A stretch of DNA of 64,000 nucleotides from Fredinandcohnia aciditolerans (lineage in GTDB: Bacteria; Bacillota; Bacilli; Bacillales; Bacillaceae_L): positions 103,847-167,846 of the forward strand of contig QGHH01000008.1 of NCBI GenBank assembly GCA_003640645.1. Direction: 5' to 3'. The position numbers and the translations under genes are program-made. The notes under the pieces were generated by a model, which had not been told where the DNA came from, did not search any database, and was given only the letters and a program-made list of their open reading frames with translations. This document shows, piece after piece, positions 49,962-60,378 of the stretch (position 1 is its first letter; the number at the start of each line of letters is the position of its first letter).

Positions 49962-52900
49962 CTATTGATATAACCAAACCTTTATTAAAGAAATCAGTTG
50001 GTCAGGATTAATTGGTTTCACAATATAATCAGATGCTCCTACCTCCATACATTTCTCACGATCTTCTTTCATTGCTTTTGCAGTCAGCGCAATAATAGGT
50101 AAGGAAGAGTATTGTATATTCTCTCTAATTTTTTTTATCGCGTCATATCCATCCATCTCAGGCATCATAATATCCATTAATACGAGGTCAGTATCTGGTT
50201 GTTGCTGCAATACTTCAATTCCTTCAATCCCGTTTTCAGCAAAGGTTACGTTCATACCGTACATTTCAAGAATACTTGAAATCGCATATACATTTCGTAC
50301 ATCATCATCAACAAGAAGGATTTTCTTACCTAGTAGTCCTGTTTGATCCTTAACAGAGCTAGTTGAAGGCATCTCTGGTATTTCATTCATTGATTCGCTG
50401 CAATTTAATAGTAATGAAATTTCTTCCTTCAGCCTTTGCGGAGAGTGTTCATCCTTAATGATTATCCGATGAACATATTTATTTAGGAAAATTTCCTCTT
50501 TTGATGATAAGTCACGCCCTGTATAAACTAATACCTTTACATCTTCATGATGATGTGAATTCTTTATTTTCTCCAATAAATCAAAACCGTTTGTATCTCT
50601 TAATCCTAGGTCTAATATAAGAAAATCAAACGAATTTACCTTTAATTCTTCAATCGCTTCATAGCCTGACGATACTGCTTTGATTATGACATCCATATTC
50701 CCTATAAACTCCATAAGGGTATTTCGTTGTAGCAGATCATCGTCAATAATTAAAATCCGTTTAATATGACTATTTTCATCAACACTTGGAGTTTCTTTAA
50801 ATACGACAGAAGTTTCAATACTGTTCGTCTGGATTGAAATTGGCTTTTCGGTAGATACCGCAACTTCATTTATAGCATTTTGAAGATCAATTTCATGTTG
50901 AAAATCACCAACAGTAAATGTAAATGTACTTCCTTTTCCTTCTTCACTCTGGAGGACTATTTTGCCTCCAAGCAATGCAGCAATTTCTCTACTGATCGAT
51001 AATCCTAGGCCCGTTCCGCCATATTTCCGGTTCGTAGTACCATCTGCTTGCTGGAATGCTTCAAAAATAAGTTGCTGCTTTTCAGTCGGAATTCCAATCC
51101 CACTATCGATTACTGAGAAAGAAAAAGCAGGATTGCTATTGTCTTCTAGGTAAGAGAAAATATCTAGTTTAATCACCCCTTCTCGGGTGAATTTAAAAGC
51201 ATTTGATAATAGATTTCGCAATACCTGTTGAATTTTTTGTTCATCATTATAAAGGAAAGGTGGCAGACCCTTTTCCACATTGATTGAAAATTGTAGACCT
51301 TTTTCATTTGCAACTGGTCTAAAGCTTCTTTCAACGTAATCAGCTAAATCATCGATTGTTATTTTGCTAGGATTTACTTCCATTTTTCCGGATTCAATTT
51401 TTGCTAAATCTAAAATATCGTTAATTAGTGCTAACAAATCATTTCCAGCTGAGTAGATTGTCTTAGAATATTCTACTTGTTTAGTAGATAGATTACCTTC
51501 TGTATTGTCCGATAAGAGCTTAGATAAAATAAGTAAACTATTTAATGGTGTTCTTAATTCATGAGACATATTTGCTAGAAACTCAGATTTATATTTTGAA
51601 CTCAATGCAAGTTGTTTTGCTTTTTCCTCGAGTTCTGCTCTTGCGGCCTCTACCTCTTTATTTGTTTGTTCAAATCTCTTATTTTGATCAGCTAGGTTTT
51701 TCGCTTTTTCTTCGAGATCAGCGTTTGTTTGTTCCAGCTCTTCTTGCTGAACTTGGAGTTTTTCCTCAGATTGACGAAGTGCTTGTGTCTGTTCCTCAAG
51801 CTCTTCATTAGTTGCTCTAAGTTCCTCTTGCTGCGCTTGCAGTTCTTCAGATTGGGCTTGAATCTCTTCCATTAATGTTTGAGATTCCTCCAATAATTTA
51901 GCTAGCCTAATTCTTCCCACTACACTTTCAATGATTATTCCTAGACCATTCATTAGCTCTTCTAGGAAATCTTGTTGAGTCTTACTATATGATTTGAAAG
52001 ATGCAATTTCGATGACTGCTTTTACATCCCCCTCAAAAACAATCGGCAATACGTATAAATTTAAAGGAGAAGCTTCTCCTAACCCTGAACTTATCCGTAC
52101 ATAGTCTGAAGGGACATTTGTTAAAATGATCGGCGATTTTTCAAGGGCAGCTTGTCCAATAAGTCCTTCGCCCAATCGAATGGTATTGGAGAAACTCTTG
52201 CGTTCCTTAAAAGCATAGGAGGCGAGCAGTTTAAAACGAGTTTCCTCATCATCATCATCGATTTCAATGTCCTTGACATAAAATACAGCATGACTAGACT
52301 CAACTAAAGGAACCGCCTTAGAAAGGAAAGTCTGTGCTAGCGTTTCTAAATCGTTTATTCCAGTTAGGCTCGTTGTAATTTCCGCAATATTAGAATTCAA
52401 CCAGGCCAATTCTTGTTCTCTATTTATTTGCTGTTGTAAGGAATCTGTCATTATATTAAATGAGTTTGCGACATCACCTATTTCATCACTTGAATCAATC
52501 TCAACTTTTGTAGTAAGGTCAGCACTACCGTTTGCCACCTCTTTCATTACAGTAGAGACTTTATTTAACCTATTTGATAGTGTCCAAATACTTTTAGCAA
52601 GAAAACCCATGATTAAAATGACGCTAATTATGATAATTATTGCACTAATTATAAGTTCATTCTTAAACTCTGAAACACTATCATGTAATGTTGATTCCAT
52701 GCTTACTTCAAAAGATTCAGTTATGTCTGAAAGAATGGTAAAAAAATCTTCATGTAGTTTGTTTGAACTCTCATCAATTAAATCGAGAGCTTCATTCTTA
52801 CTCCCGGCATTAACCAGATTGATTAGCTCATTCTGATAAACATTAAAGTCACTATTTATATCTATAAGTTTCTTTACTAAATTTTTTTGTTCTGCAGTAT

Positions 52901-53201
52901 TAGCCTTTTCTTCAATTAAAGTAATATTTTCTACAATGGATTGATTCTCTTCTTCCAACTTTGCCAGTTCTTGTTGAATCATTTTTTTATCATTAAACAA
53001 AACAAGATTTCGCAGTCGAATCCCTTCGTCCTTAATATCCCGATGAATATCTTCTGCTAGTATAGTTAGTTCATAGTTTGCTTGTATTGTTGTGCTCATT
53101 TTATTAAGACCAGAGATCTGAGCCCAGCCAATACTCATGAGAACAACAAGTAAAATCGGTAATGTACTAAGGCCAAATAATAATTTTGTTCTAAATTTCA
53201 T
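49962..53201 (-). CDS. Hybrid sensor histidine kinase (HAMP-GAF-kinase-REC-REC)
   Basis: 1079 residues. TM1 (about 7-28), extracellular helical sensor (about 30-180), TM2 (about 182-203), HAMP (to about 257), GAF domain (about 275-430) and a long coiled coil rich in E-E-L-Q repeats. It has an HisKA histidine in NMSHELRTPLN, an ATPase domain (FGGTGLGL-type KYGGTGLGLSISRE), and two receiver domains (LIIDDDLLQRN and LLVDDDVRNVYAIS...LMDIMMPEMDGYD). It starts 25 bp after the response-regulator gene and leads into cheR. The input is unknown. Confidence 0.93.
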   Translation of the reverse strand: MKFRTKLLFGLSTLPILLVVLMSIGWAQISGLNKMSTTIQANYELTILAEDIHRDIKDEGIRLRNLVLFNDKKMIQQELAKLEEENQSIVENITLIEEKANTAEQKNLVKKLIDINSDFNVYQNELINLVNAGSKNEALDLIDESSNKLHEDFFTILSDITESFEVSMESTLHDSVSEFKNELIISAIIIIISVILIMGFLAKSIWTLSNRLNKVSTVMKEVANGSADLTTKVEIDSSDEIGDVANSFNIMTDSLQQQINREQELAWLNSNIAEITTSLTGINDLETLAQTFLSKAVPLVESSHAVFYVKDIEIDDDDEETRFKLLASYAFKERKSFSNTIRLGEGLIGQAALEKSPIILTNVPSDYVRISSGLGEASPLNLYVLPIVFEGDVKAVIEIASFKSYSKTQQDFLEELMNGLGIIIESVVGRIRLAKLLEESQTLMEEIQAQSEELQAQQEELRATNEELEEQTQALRQSEEKLQVQQEELEQTNADLEEKAKNLADQNKRFEQTNKEVEAARAELEEKAKQLALSSKYKSEFLANMSHELRTPLNSLLILSKLLSDNTEGNLSTKQVEYSKTIYSAGNDLLALINDILDLAKIESGKMEVNPSKITIDDLADYVERSFRPVANEKGLQFSINVEKGLPPFLYNDEQKIQQVLRNLLSNAFKFTREGVIKLDIFSYLEDNSNPAFSFSVIDSGIGIPTEKQQLIFEAFQQADGTTNRKYGGTGLGLSISREIAALLGGKIVLQSEEGKGSTFTFTVGDFQHEIDLQNAINEVAVSTEKPISIQTNSIETSVVFKETPSVDENSHIKRILIIDDDLLQRNTLMEFIGNMDVIIKAVSSGYEAIEELKVNSFDFLILDLGLRDTNGFDLLEKIKNSHHHEDVKVLVYTGRDLSSKEEIFLNKYVHRIIIKDEHSPQRLKEEISLLLNCSESMNEIPEMPSTSSVKDQTGLLGKKILLVDDDVRNVYAISSILEMYGMNVTFAENGIEGIEVLQQQPDTDLVLMDIMMPEMDGYDAIKKIRENIQYSSLPIIALTAKAMKEDREKCMEVGASDYIVKPINPDQLISLIKVWLYQ

Positions 53202-53225
53202 GAATGAATTCCTTTCATGTCACAT

Positions 53226-55331
53226 TTATTTACTGATCGTTGAATCACTGATTTCAAAACATGTTTGATATACTAATGCAATTGCTTGAACTCGATCAGT
53301 AACATTCATTTTTTGGAAAATCCTTGTAATGTGATTTTTCACAGTGTGCTCACTAATAAATAATTTTTCAGAGATTTCCTTATTAGTTAATCCTGTTAAC
53401 AGTAATTCAAAAACATCTACTTCTCTTGATGAGAGGCCAAAGACTTCCTTTGTAATCTGAATTGTGCCTGTAATTTCTTTATGAATTGTCTCAGGTTCAT
53501 TGAAAGGTTCAGAAGCGATTTTCTTATGATCGGATAATGATGTGGTCCTCTTTTCAGAAATAAAGTCAATTTCATTATGGCCTAGAAGAAATGCCTCGAA
53601 TTTTTCTTTTATTAATGGTGGGCTTAATAAGTATCCTTGAATTTCTTCACATTTTAACTGCCTTAAAACTGACATTTGCATCTCCGTCTCAACACCTTCG
53701 GCTATTACGGACATATTTAAATTATGTGCTAATGAAATGATAGCCTCAGTTAATACAGTATCGTTTGGAGAGTCACTAGATATTTCTTGAATAAAAGTCC
53801 GATCGATTTTTAACGCATGGATTGGGAAACGTCTCAAATAGCTTAAAGACGAATAGCCAGTCCCGAAGTCGTCGATACTTACCTGTATCCCCATATCCTT
53901 TAATTGATGAAGAGTCTTGGAAATCACTGTCTCATTTCCCAGTATAACCGATTCAGTAATCTCAATTTCTAATAAACTAGGACTTACCTTGTATTCAGAT
54001 AAAATTCGTTGGATTTTATCAACTAGATCTTTTTGCAAAAAATGTTGGGCTGAAAAATTTACAGCAATCCTAATTGAAGACAATTCTGTCTTATTCCATT
54101 CATTTAATTGGCTGCAAACAGTTGTAAGTACCCATTCACCGATCTCGATGATTTGCCCGGTTTCTTCGGCTAATGGAATGAATTCACTTGGTGACAATAT
54201 TCCCCATTTTGGATGTTCCCACCGCAATAAGGCTTCGGCACTTGTAATCTTGCCATTTTCAAGTTTCATACGAGGCTGATAAACAATTGAAAGTTCTTGT
54301 CGTTCAATAGCTTTACGTAAATCATTTTGCATGATAAACGTCCGATAAGATTGAAGATTCATCCCGGAGTGATACACTTTATAATTGTTTTTTCCTTGCT
54401 CCTTCGCACGAAACAATGCTGTACCCGCGTTTTTCACAAGTGTTACCGGATCTTCTCCATCATATGGAAATATACTCAATCCAACGCTTGCTGTGAAAAA
54501 CAATTCATAGTGATCAATGTATAGTGGCTCATTAAAAGCAACATTAATTTTTGTAGCAATTTCTAATGTTTCCTCACGATCTGTATTAGGTAAAATAATG
54601 GAGAACTCATCACCGCCAAATCTAGCAACAAAGTCCCCTTCCCTTACAGTTGCCTTCAATCGTTTCGCAATTTCCTTAAGTACCCGATCACCTGTATTAA
54701 AATCCAGTGAATCGTTCACATATTTGAAGTAGTCAATATCTAAAACAACAACTCCGATTGCTTGGTTTCTTTTCTTAGATTCCTTTACCCAAACAGTTAG
54801 TTCATCCTGGAACATTCTTCGATTTGGTAAACCCGTTAAATAATCATGCAAAGCCATAAATTCAATTTCTTTATTTTTTATTTCTAGTAATTCTGTTTGT
54901 ATCATAAGTTGTTTTTTTATCGTATAAATTTCAACGAAGCCATCAACCTTTGCCTTTAATACTATTGGGTCAACAGGCTTCAGTATATAATCAATTGCCC
55001 CAACCGAATATCCTCTAAAAATATGATCCGAGTCCATGTTATTAGCCGTTATAAATAAAAGTGGAATATTTTTTGTTTTCTCACGTGCTTTGATTATTTT
55101 CGCAGTTTCAATCCCATCAATTCCTGGCATTTGAACATCCAATAAAATGACTGCGAACTCATATTTTAATAGATACTTTAAAGCTTCTTCCCCAGAAAAT
55201 GCTTTAATTAAGTTATAATCTTCCCTTTCGATTATAGCTTCCAAGGCTAATAGATTCTCTGGACGGTCATCCACTAAGAGAATATTTATTTTTTCAATAT
55301 CTGCCATTACTCCACCCCTGATATTTTCCAT
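53226..55331 (-). CDS. REC-GGDEF-EAL-LuxR fusion response regulator
   Basis: 701 residues. Receiver domain (about 12-125; ILLVDDRP, VILLDVQMPGIDG), GGDEF with intact FGGDEF (about residue 246), EAL with intact SAEALLRWEHP (about 350-600) and a C-terminal LuxR-type helix-turn-helix (GLSSREVDVFELLLTGLTNK..SEHTVKNHITRI). One protein therefore has receiver, cyclic di-GMP synthesis and breakdown, and DNA-binding modules. An alternative start at 55307 (MADIEKI) is possible. It precedes the hybrid kinase, its likely phosphate donor. Confidence 0.92.
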   Translation of the reverse strand: MENIRGGVMADIEKINILLVDDRPENLLALEAIIEREDYNLIKAFSGEEALKYLLKYEFAVILLDVQMPGIDGIETAKIIKAREKTKNIPLLFITANNMDSDHIFRGYSVGAIDYILKPVDPIVLKAKVDGFVEIYTIKKQLMIQTELLEIKNKEIEFMALHDYLTGLPNRRMFQDELTVWVKESKKRNQAIGVVVLDIDYFKYVNDSLDFNTGDRVLKEIAKRLKATVREGDFVARFGGDEFSIILPNTDREETLEIATKINVAFNEPLYIDHYELFFTASVGLSIFPYDGEDPVTLVKNAGTALFRAKEQGKNNYKVYHSGMNLQSYRTFIMQNDLRKAIERQELSIVYQPRMKLENGKITSAEALLRWEHPKWGILSPSEFIPLAEETGQIIEIGEWVLTTVCSQLNEWNKTELSSIRIAVNFSAQHFLQKDLVDKIQRILSEYKVSPSLLEIEITESVILGNETVISKTLHQLKDMGIQVSIDDFGTGYSSLSYLRRFPIHALKIDRTFIQEISSDSPNDTVLTEAIISLAHNLNMSVIAEGVETEMQMSVLRQLKCEEIQGYLLSPPLIKEKFEAFLLGHNEIDFISEKRTTSLSDHKKIASEPFNEPETIHKEITGTIQITKEVFGLSSREVDVFELLLTGLTNKEISEKLFISEHTVKNHITRIFQKMNVTDRVQAIALVYQTCFEISDSTISK

Positions 55332-55423
55332 ATACTCCTGTTATAGGATATCATACCTATATCTTTGGGTGGAGTTTATTTTAAGTGTAAAATGGACTAG
55401 TTTTTTCCATATGTAAAAAAAGA

Positions 55424-55460
55424 GAGAGCACCCCTTTACTCATTTGAGGTTGCTCTTTGT
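55424..55460 (-). terminator. Terminator overlapping the 3' end of the PilZ-fusion gene
   Basis: Minus strand AGAGCAACC/GGGTGCTCT hairpin followed by CTCTTTTTTT. It includes the stop codon region and separates the two signalling transcripts. Confidence 0.65.
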
Positions 55461-58417
55461 AAATAACTAATCTTTTCGTCTTTCACAAAATCACAGTTTG
55501 GTACAAATGGGTTATTACGCAATTGGAGCGAGAAATGATTTAAAAACTTTACGAGCGCATCTCTTTGAGTCTCATCCATAATAAACTTAAGACCATACTG
55601 GAAGATTCCCTTCACTTCTTCTTTCCAAACAACATGACCATTTAAGGTAATGATTTCACCCATAATTTTTGTATTGAATTGATAGGTAATATCGGGACGT
55701 ACCGGTAATTGGATAGTTGATAAAAATCGTAACCCGCCTGGCCCAATGTCTTCAATTAGAATCTCTGTATTCCCTAATGTAACCTGATTTCCAAGTATCG
55801 TGGTCAGCGTCATTTGTGAACTTAGTGGAAACAAAAGATTAATTCTGTAATATCTCCTTCTATTCGGAAATTTTGCGGTATCACTATTAAAGGTTGGTTT
55901 CAAAATCATTTTTCTTAATAAATTTTGAAAGGTCTCCTCTGGTACTGGTTTACTAAAGATATACCCTTGAATTTCTCGACATTCCTGCTGTCTTAAGAAT
56001 GATAGCTGTTCGATTGTTTCAACACCTTCTGCTACAACGTTCATGTTTAAACCTTTCGCCATAAAAATAAGAGATTTAATAATCGTTTCGACATTATTTG
56101 TCTTTGCAATGTGTTTAGTAAAGGACTGATCAATCTTAATTGTATCAATAGGGTAATCCTTTAAATAAGTGATAGAGGAATAGCCTGTACCAAAATCATC
56201 TAGAGCAATTTTAAACCCCATGCTCTTCATAAATTGTAAAGCCAACCTAACCGCTTCCTCATGCTTTATCATGGTTGTCTCCGTAATTTCAAACTCAAGT
56301 AAAGATGGGTCTGTATTGTTTTTTTCCAGAATAGAAACCAACCTTGCTTTCCAATCATTTTTTAAAAAACGTTGCGCTGATATATTCACCGAAATAGGCA
56401 CAACTTCCAAATTTTTATTTTCCCATCTGGTGATACTTTGACACACTTGGTCCAATACCCAATCACTTATTTCATTAATATAACCGGTTTCTTCTGCAAG
56501 CGAGATAAATTCAAGTGGAGATACAAGTCCCCATACCGGATGCTCCCACCGAACTAAAGCTTCTGCACTTACAATTTTACCTGAACCTGAATCAACCCTT
56601 GGTTGGAAATATACGACTAATTGGTCGTTCTCAATCGATTTTCTTAAATCCCTTTCAAGATAAAACTGTTTGAAAGAATTAATACTTAATGAGGAAGAAT
56701 AAATTTGATACGTATTCTTACCACTAGCCTTTGCTCTATACAAAGCTGCATCGGCATTTTTTATTAATTCCTCGATGTTTTTTCCATTCTCAGGAAATGT
56801 ACTAATTCCAATACTTGTCGTTATAAGTAATTCGAAATCTTCAATTTCAAATGGTAGGTCAAGACAGTCAATGATTATCTTAGCAGCCTTAATTGGGTAT
56901 TCTGAATTTTCATAATCCCATAAAATAATGCCAAATTCATCGCCACCTAATCTTGCAAATAACGTGTTTTTATTCAGCAACATATTCACTCTTTGGCTAA
57001 ACTCAAAAAGCAATTTGTCACCAATTTGGTGTCCAAGTGATTCATTGATATTTCGAAACCGATCCAAATCAATATATAAAATTGAAAAATGTCTGTTAAC
57101 CTGGTTTGAAGTTGAAATTAGTTCATTTATTTTATTTTCAAAAAGCATCCGATTTGGTAGCTTGGTTAAATAGTCGTGAAAAGCTAGATATTGAATTTTC
57201 TTTTCAAATTCTTTTTGCTCTGTAATATTTGAAACGATACCATCAATCCTAATTACTTCACCATTTTTATCAAGAACCGGTAATGTTTGATCTTGAATCC
57301 AGACAATATCTCCATCTCTATGAACGATCCGATATTGATGATAGAGATTTTCACCTTTTAATTTTTTTTGTTGATTCTCATAATATTCCATATAATCGTC
57401 TGGATGGATTAGTGAATCCCAGGTAATCCGATTCCCTATATCAGAAGGAGAATACCCAGTTATCTCCTCAAAGCCTTTTGAGACCAGATTGTATTCACCA
57501 TTTTTTATATCTAAAGACCAAATACCGACTTCCAAATTATCAAAGATATGTTCGATTCGATTTTCACTTTCTTTCAGCTTTAGTTCTGCTGTCCTTCTTT
57601 TGGTTATATCTTGAACAGTTCCTATAAATCGAACGGGTTTCTTATTTTCGTCCAAGATTACATCTGCTTGGTTATATACATGTATCGTAGTCCCATCGCT
57701 ACGAAGAATCCTAAATTCAAAACTTAGATTTCTTTTTTCTTCTATAGCAGATAGAATAGCTATTTTAAACTTTTCTCGGTCATCGGGATGAGCAAGTTCT
57801 GTAATACTATCAAATGTTGGAACAAACCCTTTTGTATTTTCAATACCGAATAGGACATACATCTGATTTGACCAATACGCTTCATCCTCAATTACGTCAT
57901 AATCATAACTGCCGATTGCACCGACTTTTTGTGCTAATTCAAGGCTTCCTTTGATTCTAACTAATTCTTTTTCATGTTGAACATATGTTGTAATATCTTT
58001 TGCCACTGCATAAATTAGGATTGTGTTCCCAGAACTGTTATTTATTGGGATTAGATTAACATCAATATAAATTTTTTCTCCATTCGCATGTGTAACAGCT
58101 GTTCGATAATTTTGTACTTTTCCCTGTAAAGCACGTTGAAAATGTTTATTTCTTTCATATTTGTCACTATCGTTAAAATATTGTTTTAACTTTTGAGATA
58201 ATTCCTTTTCTTTGTAACCAAATGTTTTTACTGCTGAAGGGTTGTAATGTAATAAATTCACATTTGCATCAAAAGCCAGAACAGCATGTGGATGATTATT
58301 AATTAGTTCTCTTAATAATGATAAATCATGATCCATCTCTTGATTCATTGTTTTAGATACTATTGTGTCCACATTTGAAAGCTTTGTAAGCTGTTTAAAA
58401 AAAGATAGTCCTGCCAT
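55436..58417 (-). CDS. PAS-PAS-PAS-GGDEF-EAL-PilZ cyclic di-GMP protein
   Basis: 993 residues without a membrane segment. Three PAS/PAC units (about 30-150, 150-275, 285-400), GGDEF with intact LGGDEFG (about 500), EAL with intact SAEALVRWEHP (about 600-840), and a C-terminal PilZ domain with RRRYYRINL and IEDIGPGGLRFL. It can potentially make, cleave and bind cyclic di-GMP. It lies 32 bp after the PAS-GGDEF gene, so they are cotranscribed. Ribosome site AAAGGGGG. Confidence 0.93.
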   Translation of the reverse strand: MAGLSFFKQLTKLSNVDTIVSKTMNQEMDHDLSLLRELINNHPHAVLAFDANVNLLHYNPSAVKTFGYKEKELSQKLKQYFNDSDKYERNKHFQRALQGKVQNYRTAVTHANGEKIYIDVNLIPINNSSGNTILIYAVAKDITTYVQHEKELVRIKGSLELAQKVGAIGSYDYDVIEDEAYWSNQMYVLFGIENTKGFVPTFDSITELAHPDDREKFKIAILSAIEEKRNLSFEFRILRSDGTTIHVYNQADVILDENKKPVRFIGTVQDITKRRTAELKLKESENRIEHIFDNLEVGIWSLDIKNGEYNLVSKGFEEITGYSPSDIGNRITWDSLIHPDDYMEYYENQQKKLKGENLYHQYRIVHRDGDIVWIQDQTLPVLDKNGEVIRIDGIVSNITEQKEFEKKIQYLAFHDYLTKLPNRMLFENKINELISTSNQVNRHFSILYIDLDRFRNINESLGHQIGDKLLFEFSQRVNMLLNKNTLFARLGGDEFGIILWDYENSEYPIKAAKIIIDCLDLPFEIEDFELLITTSIGISTFPENGKNIEELIKNADAALYRAKASGKNTYQIYSSSLSINSFKQFYLERDLRKSIENDQLVVYFQPRVDSGSGKIVSAEALVRWEHPVWGLVSPLEFISLAEETGYINEISDWVLDQVCQSITRWENKNLEVVPISVNISAQRFLKNDWKARLVSILEKNNTDPSLLEFEITETTMIKHEEAVRLALQFMKSMGFKIALDDFGTGYSSITYLKDYPIDTIKIDQSFTKHIAKTNNVETIIKSLIFMAKGLNMNVVAEGVETIEQLSFLRQQECREIQGYIFSKPVPEETFQNLLRKMILKPTFNSDTAKFPNRRRYYRINLLFPLSSQMTLTTILGNQVTLGNTEILIEDIGPGGLRFLSTIQLPVRPDITYQFNTKIMGEIITLNGHVVWKEEVKGIFQYGLKFIMDETQRDALVKFLNHFSLQLRNNPFVPNCDFVKDEKISYLQRATSNE

Positions 58418-58449
58418 TTTTATCCCCCTTTTAACGATGGCTTATCTTT

Positions 58450-60129
58450 CTATAACGAAAATATATTTCCCCCAAGTGATTTGGATTTATAAAGATTCTC
58501 ATCAGCCTTTTTAAACAACTCATCAGCAACCGTTCCATGTAGTGGATAAAAAGAAATACCGATACTAGTTGTGATTTTGTGCACGTGTTCATTTATTTCG
58601 ATAGGCTGTCTTACTGCATTCAAAATTCGATTTGAAATGTCTACCACTTGCTGCTCGTCTATTATTTCTGGAAGAACGACTGTAAATTCATCCCCACCCA
58701 CTCGTGAAAGAGTATCCGTGTCGCGAATAACTGTACGTATACGTTTGGAGAATTCTTTAATCACTTCATCTCCAGTATCATGTCCATGATTATCATTTAT
58801 TTGTTTGAAAGCGTCACAGTCTAAAACCAGTAATGCTGTTAAATTACCTTTACGATCTGTTGTATACATAGATTGTTGGAGCCGATCTAAGAAGATTCTC
58901 CGATTAGGAAGACCCGTCAAATGGTCATAATAGGCCAGTTTTTCTAACTTTTTTAGCTTTCTTTTGTATTCAGTAATGTCCCCTGAAATCACAACTATTT
59001 TTTCAGGCTGTCCTTCTGAGTCCAATACGGGTATTAAGTCTGAATGTAACCATATAAAATGCCCATCCTGGTGTTTACGCCTTACCTCAATGTCAACATT
59101 TTCCTTTAATTCAATCAGATTTAGATAAACTTCATTCATTTTTTCTCTGTCATCAGGATGTATAGTTTCAATAAATGATTTACCAATCATTTTTGATGCA
59201 GAGTATCCTAAAATATCCTCAATCGAAGGAGATACATAAGTGATTTTTCCATCTGGTGTAAGTACTTTAATAATGTCAACAGAATTCTCTGCCATGATCC
59301 GAAAGGTTTCTTCACTTTCTCTTCGTGCTTGTTCAGCTTTTTTGTTTGCGCTGATATCTTTCACAATCCCATAAATTCCTGTCAATGTTCCGTCAATCGT
59401 AATTGGTATGTTTTTTACTTTGACATGGATTTCATTGCCGTTTGAATGGGAAAGTTTCGTTTCGTAAGAAAAAGACTCTCCTCCTAATACATGCTGAATA
59501 ATCTTTTGTATTTTTCTATATTCTTTTTGTGTCATTATTTTCGAGTAATGAGCGCCAATTAGTTCACTTGGTTTATATCCTATAATGCTCTCTGCTGCAT
59601 CATTTAACTCATGAATGATCCCATTTGTATCAAGCATAAGTACGGCATCCACATTGTTCGCGATGAGAGAATCAAGCATTAGCTTATTCTCTTCCAATAC
59701 TTTTTTTGCTTGTTGAAGTTCCCTTACTCTTAATGTTTTATCAGTAACATCGCGTACGATTGCAACAAGATATACAATTTCTCCGTTAATAACAGGAGTT
59801 AGCACAGTTTCATTAAACATGATTTGGCCATTTGGAAGTATAGTCTCGTCTTCAAATGTCACTACTGTTTTAGACAAGACTGCCTTTTTGTAAAATATTT
59901 TCAAATATTGCGCCTTTTCTTTTGGCAAATATTCATCCATCGTTTTCCCAAATAATGATTCATCAGCATTAAGAATTGATAATCCTGCTTGGTTAGCATA
60001 TAAATATGTAAATTGAGAATGATCAACTTGCAGAATATATAGGATATCTTTTAAACTATTAAATGCTGTTGCTACAAGATTAATTAAATTACTAATGCTT
60101 TTTTGTTCAAACATATTGGTAAGATTCAT
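58450..60129 (-). CDS. PAS-PAS-PAS diguanylate cyclase
   Basis: 559 residues from the ATG at 60129, chosen because GGAG lies nine bases upstream (in-frame ATG codons at 60144 and 60135 also exist). Three PAS/PAC units (about 10-135, 145-265, 270-390), then GGDEF with an intact RVGGDEF motif (about residue 485) and preceding I-site region unclear. Soluble sensor that makes cyclic di-GMP; first gene of its operon. Confidence 0.9.
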   Translation of the reverse strand: MNLTNMFEQKSISNLINLVATAFNSLKDILYILQVDHSQFTYLYANQAGLSILNADESLFGKTMDEYLPKEKAQYLKIFYKKAVLSKTVVTFEDETILPNGQIMFNETVLTPVINGEIVYLVAIVRDVTDKTLRVRELQQAKKVLEENKLMLDSLIANNVDAVLMLDTNGIIHELNDAAESIIGYKPSELIGAHYSKIMTQKEYRKIQKIIQHVLGGESFSYETKLSHSNGNEIHVKVKNIPITIDGTLTGIYGIVKDISANKKAEQARRESEETFRIMAENSVDIIKVLTPDGKITYVSPSIEDILGYSASKMIGKSFIETIHPDDREKMNEVYLNLIELKENVDIEVRRKHQDGHFIWLHSDLIPVLDSEGQPEKIVVISGDITEYKRKLKKLEKLAYYDHLTGLPNRRIFLDRLQQSMYTTDRKGNLTALLVLDCDAFKQINDNHGHDTGDEVIKEFSKRIRTVIRDTDTLSRVGGDEFTVVLPEIIDEQQVVDISNRILNAVRQPIEINEHVHKITTSIGISFYPLHGTVADELFKKADENLYKSKSLGGNIFSL

Positions 60130-60278
60130 GTTCATTTTCTCCATATTTTATATAATGACAACTTGTCCTAAAGTGCTTTTTTGTTATTTTCATATCTGTA
60201 AACCTATTTTGCCGGAAATTGTAAAAATAATGTATCACCATCTATTCTTATTCATATAGGAACCCATTCTTATTTCCA

Positions 60279-60306
60279 ATTAGGAAGGTATTCCTATCTT
60301 CCTAAT
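60279..60306. promoter_or_regulatory. Inverted repeat upstream of the cyclic di-GMP operon
   Basis: ATTAGGAAG and CTTCCTAAT form perfect 9-bp arms around a 10-bp centre, about 150 bp before the PAS-GGDEF gene. No T run follows on either strand, so an operator is more likely than a terminator. Confidence 0.4.
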
Positions 60307-60320
60307 GGAACATCAAAGTA

Positions 60321-60355
60321 TTTAAAAAATACTACTGAGGATCATTCAGTAGTAG
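60321..60355 (-). terminator. Intrinsic terminator after CBO0543 gene
   Basis: Minus strand ACTACTGA/TCAGTAGT hairpin followed by ATTTTTT. Confidence 0.8.
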
Positions 60356-60378
60356 GTGATGATGTATATATGTTAGTT

